From Triparma columacea (Eukaryota > Sar > Bolidophyceae > Parmales > Triparmaceae): 23,834 nt of DNA. Each line of letters starts with the position of its first letter. Position 1 is the first letter of the stretch. The stretch covers positions 1 through 23,834 of the forward strand of contig BRYA01000538.1 of NCBI GenBank assembly GCA_030267965.1, read 5' to 3'. The position numbers were made by a program, and so were the translations under genes. A model generated the notes under the pieces. The model was not told the DNA's origin. It ran no database searches and saw only the letters and a list, made by a program, of their open reading frames with translations. Below, in pieces: positions 1 through 10,802 of this stretch.

Positions 1-320
1 AGGAAGACTATCGACGGCCTCTAACCGGAGAGCACGCTGCCCCTGCAGCAGTGTTCTCGACACGAATGGAAGCTACGCCCATGCGAGCCTTCCCTTCTCC
101 TGAGCTTGCCCCCTCCTGGGGTGAGACTCAGAGAAGCTGACACCGAGTCAGGTACCGACGACGTCTCAGCGTAGATGCTTGTCATTGATGAGGACTTGAT
201 GAGTCCCCGACATTGGCTCATCGCAAGAAGGAAGACTATCGACGGCATCTAACCAGAGAGCACGCTGCCCCTGCAGCAGTGTTCTCGACACAAATGGGAA
301 CTACGCCCATGCGAGCCTCC
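1..320. repeat. Pair of ~90-bp direct repeats, 228-bp spacing
   Basis: The segment at 1-90 recurs at 229-317 with about nine-tenths identity by eye, so the period is 228 bp. The left copy may continue outside the window. Each copy holds a short hairpin: in copy 1 CACGCTGC (33-40) pairs with GCAGC-A-GTG (45-53) across a CCCT loop. The spacer 91-228 has further short inverted pairs: TGAGAC (122-127) with GTCTCA (163-168), GGACT (192-196) with AGTCC (202-206), and GATGAG (187-192) with CTCATC (217-222). Short reading frames here carry the repeat and do not look coding. The nature of the element is unknown; it adjoins a second repeat family at 421-1002. Confidence 0.75.
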
Positions 321-420
321 CTGGAAGGGCCAAAAGGTACTAGACCCAATCAGCCGACGCGAAGGAAGTGACACGGGTATGAAATGAAGGATGTAGAGGT
401 GATTGTGGCGGCGTGTAGGA

Positions 421-1002
421 AGTTGCTCTGGCTCTAGACATGGTGCCACTGATGAGGCGCGCAGTCTAATCCGAGCCCTGGTATTGAACCGTGTGTTTAA
501 CAGCAATACCAAAGTATAATTGGCTCTAGACAGCCGCCACTGATGAGGCGATAAGTCTAATCTGAGCTCTTAGTGTTTAACTGGTCCACGAAGCGTGGAT
601 CTCAGCAGACAGAATTATACTCAAGCGGGGGGTTGCTCCGGCTCTAGACATGGTGCCACTGGTGAGGCACGCAGTCTAATCCGAGCCCTGGTGTTGAACC
701 GTGTGATTAACAGCAATACCAAATTATAATTGGCTCTAGACAGCCGCCACTGATGAGGCGATAAGTCTAATCTGAGCTCTTAGTGTTTAACTGGTCCACG
801 AAAGCGTGGATCTCAGCAAGCAGAATTATAATTGAGCGGAGGGTTGCTCCGGCTCTAGACATGAAGCCACTGGTGAGGCACGCAGTCTAATCCGAGCCCT
901 GGTGTTGAACCGTGTGTTTAACAGCAATACCAAAGTATAATTGGCTCTAGACAGCCGCCACTGATGAGGCGATAAGTCTAATCCGAACCATTATAATTGA
1001 GC
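421..1002. repeat. Structured ~210-bp tandem repeat, 2.8 copies
   Basis: Units start at 421, 631 and 842. The third is shortened by an internal deletion of about 50 nt near 985-990 that removes the last hairpin. Each unit contains two related half-units. Each half-unit has GGCTC-TAGAC on the left and GTCTA-(4 nt)-GAGCC on the right, enclosing an inner stem with loop ACTGRTGA (unit 1: 430-477 and 522-567). Between them is hairpin GGTATTG/CAATACC (480-486 with 504-510). After the second half-unit is TCCACG/CGTGGA (585-590 with 594-599). AGTATAATT (513-521) pairs with AATTATACT (613-621) and closes the second half. Several stems change on both sides together between copies. No coding frame is supported. 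It could be satellite DNA, the end of a mobile element or a source of structured RNA. Confidence 0.85.
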
Positions 1003-1713
1003 AATTCTCCTAATTCCAGGTCATGAGATTCGTACATCGAGATGATGCGCGTATGCCTATAATAGGGTCCTTCAAAGTCATTTGTGTAATGCATATTTCA
1101 GGTTTCCTCACTCTCATAGTTGTGAGGAGATATACGGTCTTGACCGGTCAATACGTGTAGCCTGGCCGAGTATTACAGTCAAACTTACTTAGTGATCGGG
1201 TTCAAATGTATATATCGTTCGACACTCTCCCAGTAATGGGGGAGGGGCTAAGCGTGGAATGCTGGAGGTGGTGGGGTTTATGGTGTGTGACGATTCTCCG
1301 CTCTTAAAAACTTTCTGATCGGGACATAACATCATGACGAGCCCTAAGAGGCCGTCAGTGACCCACGTACCGACTCAGCAAGCAGAGAGAAGAGTTGAGA
1401 ATTGTGATTCAATTTCTCCTTTCTCATTCTCGCTCAGATTGGACCAAAAAAAATGGAGAAAATGGAGGCTGAAATCCTTGAAACCTTGGAGTGAGAGAAA
1501 GAAATATCCCCCGAAGCTCTGCATTGCCATTTTTGTTTCAGCTTGATCACGTCCATCTTGATCAATTTGATTCAATTCAACAACACAATCTTACATCTAT
1601 ATACCCAACTTCGAAATATTAGCGCTGCATAGCTACCATAGCAACCAAGCAGAGCCCCAAAACCTCCAACTCCTTGTTTCATTTTGTAGGAGTGATAACC
1701 CCAAGCGACAAAC
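1003..1713. other. Intergenic region upstream of the HECT gene
   Basis: This is 711 bp without a supportable gene; two overlapping 60-70-codon frames at 1334-1575 on opposite strands look random. Visible elements are a hairpin CCTCAC/GTGAGG (1106-1111 with 1122-1127), a perfect 12-bp palindrome TTGACCGGTCAA (1140-1151), and a weak TATA-like TATATA at 1598-1603, about 110 bp before the presumed start codon. Base composition is AT-richer than in the genes. The HECT promoter presumably lies in the right part, but no experimentally known motif is recognisable. Confidence 0.5.
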
Positions 1714-4700
1714 ATGTCCAATTGGGTGTGTGAGGCGTGTGGTTGCAACACTAACACCGACGATGGCTCTGGAAGTCAATCGTGTGGCCTTTGTGGGTGA
1801 GTTTTAGGCTTGATGTTAAATCTCCGATTCTTGTTCTGCTTCTTTTCCTTCAATTTTTATCAACTAACCCGCCCAACAACCCTCCCCTCTCTCCCCATTG
1901 TGCCTACCAACGTGCAGGACTAGAAGAGGCACGTCGATAATCCAGGGTATGCTCCGTCGTACCGGTGGCCTTTTCCATGTCGCTGGTGGGGACAGTGACT
2001 TTGAGGCCGGTGCCATGTTGGACTACGACGACGTCATGCACCATAGGGAAGGTAGAGACAACGACGATGACGAGCGCGACGACGACGATGACGACGACAA
2101 CGACCACGACGAGGATTCTGGGGGAAGGGGCAACCATGAGAGGAGCGGCCTGTTTTCTCGCAGGGAAAGCGCTTCCTCAGCGCCTTCAGATGCCGCGTCG
2201 AGGGCCGCGGCCGAGGAGCTCCTTGAGAGGGCGAGGGAAAATCTCCCGAAAGACCCCAACGCCGCCGGAGCTGCCTCCTCCGAAGCCTCCACTGGAGAAG
2301 TCGCAGAAGCTTCCTTGGAGCCCCCCCTCGCTCCGCCTTATACACCGTACTGGAGCGTTGATCACTCTGGCAGCTCCATCGATATATCTTGCCCCCCCAC
2401 CGACGACCCTTCCTGCGTCTCTCTCGGTAGCGTTGCCCAGCCCCAGTCCGGTTCCTCTGAGGGTCGTTGCGTCCGCGCAATCTCCAAGCTTCCCTCCTCC
2501 GGGATCTGCGGCTGGCGCGTCCTCTTCGAGCACCCGACCCGCGAGAGCGGCAAGTCCATGGGTGGCTGCTACCTCGTTGGCGTCACCACTGAGTCTTTCA
2601 CGCACTTCGACGAGAGGAGCGGCCTGCAGCAGTCCAGGGCTTTCTGGGGTATCGAGGACGGCGGGCGTTACTACGAGGGCGCGAGGCAGCATGGGCGCCA
2701 GCTCTCTCGTTCTGAGGCCCCTCGCAATTCCGAGGACGTCCTGTTCGGGTCAGGGGACGAGATAATCATAGTCGCGGACGTCGACAACAGGACTCTCTCG
2801 TTCTGGCGAAACGACGCACTCATCGGAACAGTTATCACGTCCCTCCCCCGCGGTTCACTCTACCCCGTGGTGACGCCGTTCAACACCGGAGTCCGCGTGG
2901 TTGTATGCGGCCTCCACCAGGACGCCAGGGGCATCCTCAAGATGTTCCACGCCCAGAAGGCGAGGGAGAGAGCGGAGGAGACCAAGAAGAGGAAGGCGGA
3001 TCTCGTGAAACAGAAGGAGGTACTCGTCAAGGACGGGAAGCTTACACCGGAGGTTACTGAGGTCTTCAAGAAGATATGCGAGTTTTACTCCTCCTCCTCC
3101 TCCTCCTCCTCCTCCTCCTCCTCCACCACCACCACCCTAAGTTCGATTGAAGCGTCGAGACTCTGGTACAGGTGCGGCTTCAAGCTCTCACAGTTCTCTC
3201 TCTTGTCCCCCCCTCCCTCCGTCGGCCCTGTGACAGCCGAGATGTTCGTCGAGGCGATCCAAGGGATCGTGGGAGAGGAGGAAAAGAGGGAAGCTAACGA
3301 GAAGGAAAAGAGGGCAAAGGAGGAAAAAGGAGTCGATGACATGGACGCAGACGACGACGATATTGAAGACCCTACGACTCATCCAAACTTCGTGATTGGG
3401 GACAAGGTCGAACTCTCAGAGGACTACCTCCTCAAGGGGGACGCAGGGTCAGGACCACTGAAGCAGTTTGACAGAGGCACCGTGGTCGAGATACAGGTGA
3501 GAAAACGGGGAACTTAACATCGAAACCCATATTACTCAACTCGTTCCCTAACACAACCCTCTCGCTCGCCTCAGACTGGGCACCGGGGAGATAATCAAAT
3601 CAGGGTGATCCACAACTCTCGGAAGTGGTGGTATCAACCCGCCGCCCTTCGTTCTGAGCGCTCCGGGCTCCTCGAGTCCACGTCCGTAATGATTCTTCGG
3701 GAGATATTGCGGGCTCACGCCTTTTCCATCTCCCTTACCTCTCTGCAGAACTCCCCCGTCACCCCAACGTCCTGGAGGCCCGGAGATTGGGTCATGCCTC
3801 CCCCCTCTTCCAAAGTCCTTCCCTCCATGTCGAGGATCGTGGCCGACTCCAGCCGTTCCCGTGACACAGGGCAGATCTCTCTCGAGACCATCGAGGGAAC
3901 CAAGCGCCTCAATATCACCAAGAGCGTCATTCTACACTCTGGCTTCTGTCACAATGACGCACAGGCTGCAGAATCAACTTCGGAAAGCCCAGCGAGCCCG
4001 ACCCCCCCTGGGATCACCGACCCCCCCAGCGACGATTCGGACACTCAGAACAAGCTCAAGAAGATCTCCTCCCTTGACCTACCCACACTAACCTCCGTGA
4101 CTAAGGAGATCTCTTCGTCCGTCTCCATCCTAGCATCCTACTTCAACGCCGATTTAATCTCGTCGATAGTTTCTGGCCTCCATCTCTCCGCCCGTATCTC
4201 GTCGTCCAGTAACAACGAAGGCACCCTCGCAGCTCTCTGCAAGCTCACGCTGGCAGTTGTCCATCAGCTCTTTCAAGCCCCGACAGAGAAACTTTCCTCC
4301 TCGGATGCTGCTGCTGCTCCGCCCCCTCCTCCTACCGAGATGGATGATAGCTCCTCTAATCCATCCTCCTCTTCCCCCTCTCGCTCCTCTCCCCCCGACC
4401 TCCCTCTCCCCTCCTCCTCGCGCTTCCCTTCCAACAACCCCTCAATGCCCTCCTCCTCGATCGCCATCCAGGATCTCATCGCGCAGGACCTCTCCTCCGC
4501 CACCTCTTCGAGCCAGAGCCTAGGCCCGTCCCGCCGAGAGATCCTCCTCTCCCTTATGGCTTCAGCTCGGATGGACGATGGGTCTGGTGGGTCGCTCTCT
4601 ACTTCCAATATTCTCCAGTCCCGGCTCCTCTCGACCCTCGAGCGAAGGTCAAACAGTGCGAGCGACCCTTCTCTTAACGACCGTTCGTTAACATCAAGAG

Positions 4701-7700
4701 TCATCGAGGGCCTCCAGCGGAACACGTCGGGCCTTACGAACTCGTGGAGGGAGCTCCGCCACGTCCTTCGCTCGGCGTCCAACAAGAGAGTCTCAGGAGC
4801 TTCCCAAATGCTGATTCAGAATGGGCTCCTTTTAGACTCCGTTCCCTGGGTGAAGAGGGCGCTATCCGCAGGCGCTGACGCAAAATCTTTTGACGAGGAT
4901 GGGCGCTCCATAGTTTCAATCGCCATCGCTCTTGGTTGTTCGAACGATGTCATTAAAATCATCATAGACGCTGGGGCAACCATCGGACCGAAGGAGCTTG
5001 AAGCCGCCGCGAAGACCAATCAGCCATCGATGCTTTCCCTACTTCTTAGGCACACGGTCTACGACGAGACAAGCTTCGACGTCTCGGACTGCTCGGAAGA
5101 AATCAAGTTGACCCTGTCTACTTTCCTCACTCAACAGGAAGAGCTGAAGACGAAAATGCTTTCCAATGCAACCTCGTCGGTGACAACGCTACTCGAGGCC
5201 TTCCTCTCTGTTTGCCTTAGCCTCCAGCGGAGCGAGAAAAGAGGAAAATGTCTAATCATTGCAGAAACGCTTGTCGGGGACTCGCTTCACTACCTCCTTG
5301 CTGAGGGAAATAACGGCAACTCAACTCTTTCCTCCTCATCCAGGCGGCAGTTTCTCCGCACAAGGGGCCTCAAAATTGGACTCACGCGCTCCTCCTCTTC
5401 ATCCTCCTCCGCCGTCAACGTGCCAACGCACCCCGAAAGTTCGCTTCTCAGCACACTCCCCTCTTCGACCCTTGAGAATATGTCCGAGTCTCTGCTGACA
5501 ACGTACATGAAGACCATCGAAGGCTTTATGTGGAAGAAAGACGTCAGGGATGTCTGCTTTGGCCTGTCGATGTCCTCAATGCTTCTTGATCAAGCCCCTT
5601 CTCGCTCCTGGCTATTTGATCGATACGGGGTTGTGGAACTTTCGGCATCCCATATCAACCGCACGAGCTCCTTTCTCAAGAGCCAAAAAACCCCAAACGA
5701 CCTCTCTTCTCTCATCAAGTGTCCCAAGAATCACAGCTGCGAGCTGCACCTCACGAAGCATGCGAGTTTCAGATGCGACCTGTGCGGCAAGGGCATCGAT
5801 CAGGGTAAACCCATGCACGGGTGCAGGAAATGTGACTGGGACGCCTGCGCGACTTGCACGGACAAGAGCGAGGGTGGGGCGGTCAAGTGGGACTTTGTGA
5901 AAAACTTGGCGAAGGACGTTGAGGACAAAATCTCCAAGATAGGGATCGACAGCGAACGCTCTGGCGATCATGTCGTCGACCACGTGGCTTCCCCGACCAA
6001 AAATAAGATCGACTTGGACTTTTGCGACGACGTGGACTTTTTGCAAACTCTGGCGAAGAAGCTCGCCCAGAGGGACCTCAATACGCTCGACGAGGTGCTC
6101 GAGATGCTGGACGATCCCGGCAAGCTTACCGTCCACGAGTTCAGCATGTACCTGCTCCCTGCGCTCTACGCAGCACTCGTTTCGCCAGGGAACACCTCAG
6201 CGGCTGCAGGCACCACAGTCGCCAACATCAGCAGGTCCGATTCACCGCGTCGTAAGCCCATGAGGAAACGGCCCAAGAGGGGGACCAGCCCCAGTCGCAA
6301 GGGGAAGAGGGTAGAGCTAAATTGCTGTGATAAAAGGACCTTCTTGAAAGCCGTGTTCGAGAAGTGTCTCAAGTACAACTCGGCGACAGGCGCGGGCATG
6401 GCTTCTACCAAAAAAGAATCAAGCAGCAGCTTGTCATCGTCCTCAAAACAGGAAGAAGAAATGACCGATGTTATGGGAGATGAGGAGGAGATGATGCTGG
6501 CGGACGAAATTTTAGCTGCCGGAGGCGGAGAGTTCGTGATTGGCGACAGGGTCGCGATCCGCCAATCCTTCGTGGAGAGCAGAGGCATGCCGACAGGTCC
6601 CATGGGCCTTTCTGGGGAGGGCAGCGTCGTCGACCTCAATCCCGGCCGCGTCTTTGTGGAGTATAAGGGCAAGCTGTGGCACTACCTCAAGACGTCTCTT
6701 CGTCTAGTCTCTCGTCAAGGCTTCGAAGACCTCAAGAAGACGCTCGTCAAGAGAAAGGCCAGGAGGATGCCGGGGCTGGTAAGGGTCCTTCATGCAATTC
6801 TTGCCCTCGAGGAGGACTTCGAAGTGAATTTGAACAAATCTCCTGAATTCAGCGATCTCCAAAGTCTGTTAGTGCCCTTTCAGGTGAAGCTGCGGAGGGC
6901 ACCCGACTCCTTCTCGTCGAAGAGGAGCAAAGCCGCGAGAAGAGCTGCTGCCGGAAAATCTGCCGCTGCGACGAAGTTCCCTTCCAAGTCGTGCTCAGAC
7001 TTGCGGTGCACCATCCATGTCGAGCCTCTCATGCCCTTGGTCGAGCTGCAGGCTCACGTCCTTCGAACATGCAGGGTGAAAATCCCCTCGTATGTAAGCT
7101 TTTGTAGAAAGCTCGCCCTCGATAGAGCTATCATCGCCGAACGACCTTTTACCGCCGATTCTCCAGCGGGCGACGAAACCTCCGCGACCTTCCCCTTCGT
7201 GTCCGAGAGCGACGGAGGCGTGTCCTGGGACAGCAGGAAGGTTGCTAGAGTTGTAGCATACGACGACATCACTGGTACACACATAGTTCGGTACGCGTCG
7301 CACACGCGAAACAATTCTGGGGACTTCGACGATGGGTACTGCGCTATCGGGGATCTTCTGGATTTCAACGGTGGAGAAGCAAGGCTCGTGCTGGCAGGGA
7401 GGGACTACTTGATTCTCTCCAGAGACAGTGAGGATGCATCTGATGACGACATGGATGCCATCGGGGAGGACGGCGGTGCTAATTCGGGTTCGGATAATGT
7501 GGAATCGGGGGGGGGGGGGGCGAAGGGGACGAAGCGAACCCCACCAAGAAAGAACTCCTTGAGTACAACAAACTTTCTTCTTCCTGTCGGAACAAGAGTC
7601 GAGAGCAACATCGCCGCCGAGGAGGGTGGAAAGGGAGGCTGGGAAGTGTACACAATCGTCGCTGGCGTCATGACCGAAGAAAATTTGGCTGCCACGTCCT

Positions 7701-10564
7701 CCGAATCCCAGGACGACCCTGGCACTGTAAAAGTCTGCAAGTACAATCTTGTCTCCGAAGACGGTTCATTCTACCAAGACGTCCTCGAAAAATATATGCG
7801 CGGGAGGGACCTTTCTCTCCGGCAAGAGATGCGAATGCACGAGCACGGGGTGGGAGGCTCAGTGGGTGATGGAAATGAGGCGGCACCTAGATCCATTCCG
7901 ATTCCACGGAGGCAAACTAGCAACAACTCCGTGAAACCTACTGGCGTGATAAGAAGGGTTTGGTCCGCGCTGACAGACGCGCAGAATATGGGACCGATGC
8001 AACTCGGAAACGACAGCGACGATAGTGTCGGGAATTCTAACGAGAACATGGAGCTAACAATTGAACCGGAATTCCCGCCTCAGCTCGGCGTCGAGTTCAG
8101 CGTTGATGAGAAGATCCCTCCGATGCTGGTGGATAGCTACAACATGACTCTCTTCCACGCTCTGCAAACTCTGCAACGGGCCAACAACAGCGTCGGAGGA
8201 GGCACGACGTACGGCCATCTCAACAGGGTTTGTTCGTTGTTCTATAACATTGTTGTTTACGAGCGAAGGACTAAGGGCAGGAGAAGGGATAGCATCGGCA
8301 CGACGACGGAGACCACAGTGACAGCCTTCAAGACAAAACTATCTCCTCAAGAGGAAAAGCGAAAGAAGAAAGAGGCCGATAAGAGGAAAGGCGGAAGGCT
8401 TAAAGTCGACTTTGACGACGATTGCACGGGTACTTACCCAGACGAGACTAGGCCAACGAATGTCATTCAGAAGACAAGCAAGATGTCCCTAAGTCAGTGT
8501 GATGGCGTGAACCCAAACTGCCAAATGTGCTTGGAGGTTTTGTCCCTCTTGGCTGACATCACTGCGGGTAAAAGTTCCGATGAAGAGGGTTCCTTGAATT
8601 CTTCAGCGATATTCGTTTGCAAGGAACTCACGAAGAAGCTGCTCAACCAACTCGAAGACCCGCTTACTGTCGTATCTGGAGCTCTCCCTGACTGGTGCAT
8701 CTGCGTACCTTCCTTGGCCCCTCGCCTATTCTCTCACGAGTCGAGGAGGATTCTCTTGGAGAGGGGCACGTTTGGGGTCAGCCGCGCGGTTTTCCGTCAA
8801 CAGGAGAACAAGGTCGACGTCCAGGGGTTGCGGTCTCGGATGGAGGCCATCAGGCAGCGAGCCATTGCTCTCATGCAAGAGGCTTTCTCTGCCGATGCCG
8901 AGGACCCCATGGCTCTTCAACTTCAGGCAGACGAGCTTTACACTCTGGAGGAGAGCCTTAAGAGTCAAGTAGCCTCTGCTTTCAAACGTCAGCGTTGGGC
9001 GGAGCACTGGCTCCAGAGTGCCAAGGGGATTGTTTCGAGGAAGAACCTACTGGCCGACGCGCAGCAAGTCCTTTCGTCGTACGCCATGAACAGCTCCGCT
9101 AGGAGAAGGAGACTAGAAATTCAGTTCACGGGGGAGAGCGGCTTTGACGCCGCTTCTGGCGAACAGGCCGGAGTCACTAGGGGCTTCTATGCAGATGTCG
9201 CGGGAGAAATGATGAGAGGGGAGAAAGCGAAAAGAGCTGCAGAGGAGGAGGGACAAGGCGACAAGGATTCGAGCATTCAGGCACCCTCCGAGCCAGACGT
9301 GGCAATGTGGATTCAAGATATCGACCCGTCTGGCACGGTGATCATTCCTACTCCTCGGGCGAGTGCCACTTCAACCCCTGGGCTATTTCCTCTTCCTGTT
9401 GCCCCAGGCTCTATCGAGAGCGAAGTAGTCAGCAACAAATTCCGCATGCTTGGTCGGCTCTTTGCCTCTGCCTTAAGAGATGGCTTCCTGGTGCCATTAC
9501 CACTTTCTCTTGAGTTTATCACACTTATTCAAAGGTGCGACGATCCCGAGGAGACGCCGAACATCGAGAGCAACAATATGAGCACCAGCAATAGCAGCTT
9601 TGACATGGAAGATGTAGATGCTGTGATCTTCGAAGGGGACGACGACGACATTATTCTCGGAGTTGAAGATCTGCCAAGACCTGGCTTCATCGGTGGCGAC
9701 ATTTACGGAATTCAAAAGCACATCTGCTCGCAGCTCAAGACGATCAACGAATCCTCCATGAGCGAGCAGAAGAAAAAGGAAAAAAAGGAGGAGGTCGCCT
9801 CATCTAAAGATTTCGCGAAAAAGGCCCTGAACGCAAAGTATGACTGCAGTTTTAACGACTACATTGCGGGGAGGATGTTCGTCGATCCATTTGACGTGTC
9901 CCAGAGCGATGGCTTTGAGCTGTGTGTTGGAGGGAGAGAAATGGAAGTCACGATTGACAACGTTCAGGAATACGTTGGGTTGTGCAAGCGCTGGATTCTT
10001 CACGAAGGAATCATTTCTCAAGCCCAGAGCTTCAGGGCGGGAGTAAATGACTTCTTCCCCTCCGCTTGCCTCTCTCTTCTCACTCCCGAGGAGCTGAGGA
10101 AGGATATTTGTGGAGAAGATGACGTCAAAGATTGGACGGACTCTAAAATCCGGGGACTCTTCAAGCTCGATGGCGGAAGGGGGGCCGTTGAGGCCATGGT
10201 TGCCGTCGCTGCCATCGGGGGTGAGGGTGGCGTATCTCTATCCAGGAAGTTCAGCCCAGAGAGCCCGACCTTCAACTTTTTGGTAAAGACTCTGCTCGAA
10301 GCAAGCGTCATACAGCGAAGGCAGTTCTTAACCTTCGTCACGAGCTTGCCAATTATTACCCCTGGAATGATTGAGGTCCAACCAATCGTCTCTTCAACTG
10401 GAGAGTTTATGCCAGTGAGTGACAACAACCTTCCCAGGGCCAACACGTGTTCACGGAAATTATACCTGCCTAGGTTTGAGTCCATCGATGAGTTCAAAAG
10501 CATTTGGAACACTATCATCGACAATGAGTCCCAATTCAAAGGCTTCTTCGAATGGCAGGGTTGA
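1714..10564 (+). CDS. Giant multidomain HECT-type E3 ubiquitin ligase
   Basis: Exons are 1714-1796, 1918-3496, 3575-3685 and 3749-10564 (the last intron is tentative), giving about 2,862 aa. All junctions are GT-AG and keep frame. Domains in order: RanBP2-type zinc finger (W4, C6, C9, C24, C27); Asp-rich stretch; SPRY domain (~209-362); poly-Ser; MIB/HERC2-like domain split by intron 2 (~518-580, with KWWYQPAAL); about two weak ankyrin repeats (~947-1027); ZZ-like Cys-rich finger (~1248-1300, ending CRKCDWDACATC); second MIB/HERC2-like domain (~1519-1582); basic and acidic linkers; and a C-terminal HECT domain from ~2376. The presumed thioester cysteine is C2825, in RANTCSRKLYLP. The tail ends FFEWQG. 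HECT ligases accept ubiquitin from an E2 on this cysteine and pass it to substrates. The architecture recalls the HECTD1 group, but exact orthology is not claimed. The start is supported by the complete zinc finger that splicing creates. Confidence 0.9.
1797..1917 (+). other. Intron 1 of HECT gene
   Basis: A 121-nt intron with donor GTGAGT and acceptor GTGCAG, preceded by a C/T-rich tract. Exon 1 leaves two bases (GG) and exon 2 supplies one (G), making a Gly codon, so the join is in frame and links the zinc finger to TRRGTSIIQG. Without this splice the zinc-finger exon stops at once. Confidence 0.8.
3497..3574 (+). other. Intron 2 of HECT gene
   Basis: A 78-nt phase-0 intron with donor GTGAGA and acceptor CCTCAG. 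CTAAC upstream of the acceptor could be the branch site. Splicing joins RGTVVEIQ to TGHRGDNQIRVIHN and restores a complete MIB/HERC2-like domain; unspliced, the frame ends at 3517. Confidence 0.85.
3686..3748 (+). other. Possible 63-nt in-frame intron of HECT gene
   Basis: Donor GTAATG and acceptor CTGCAG with a strong pyrimidine tract in between. The length is a multiple of three and no stop occurs, so both spliced and retained forms would stay open, adding or removing 21 residues. The encoded peptide looks unlike the flanking domain sequence. Retention or alternative splicing cannot be excluded. Confidence 0.5.
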
Positions 10565-10802
10565 ACTTGAGCGAGAAGTGGGGCATTTAAGGGGAGGGGG
10601 AGGAGAGCGATAGAGCTCGGATGAATTAACTGTCATCAAATGTATACAAGTACTCAATTGATTTTTAATAACCAGTAACGGGCACTCACCACCAACGCAT
10701 ATTTCGAGCGAAAGTCAAGCGAGGCAAGGCCTGAGATTACCAAACTCTGTTCAACGAGGCATACGTAAACACGTTTTTAATGAAAGCTGTAAATGTTTGT
10801 GA
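10565..10802. other. Convergent 3' region of HECT and MPS1-like genes
   Basis: This is 238 bp between two stop codons of genes on opposite strands, so both 3' UTRs and polyadenylation sites must lie here or overlap. It is AT-richer than the genes (TTTTTAATAA around 10661-10671). No canonical AATAAA signal is seen on either strand. Confidence 0.5.

Noticed and set aside
187..222. Degenerate hammerhead around TGATGAGGACT...AGTCC
   Set aside because: A stem-II-like hairpin is present, but the following bases read CCGACA instead of GAAA and the other stems cannot be drawn convincingly.
421..1002. Hammerhead ribozymes, because CTGATGAG recurs in the repeat
   Set aside because: The motif sits in the loop of a CGCC/GGCG type stem and the second core strand (GAAA in the right place) and the third stem are missing. 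A GAAA occurs only in unit 2, inside another hairpin.
421..1002. Box C/D snoRNA (TGATGA and CTGA boxes)
   Set aside because: The two boxes are only about 20 nt apart and no terminal stem brings them together as required.
1163..1208. tRNA or tRNA-derived SINE: TGGCCGAGTAT (A-box-like) and GGTTCAAATG (B-box-like)
   Set aside because: Box spacing is short (36 bp start to start), the T-stem does not pair and there is no acceptor stem. At most a relic.
1334..1575. Two overlapping small ORFs on opposite strands
   Set aside because: No domain, no splice context, AT-rich random-like composition; the real gene begins at 1714.
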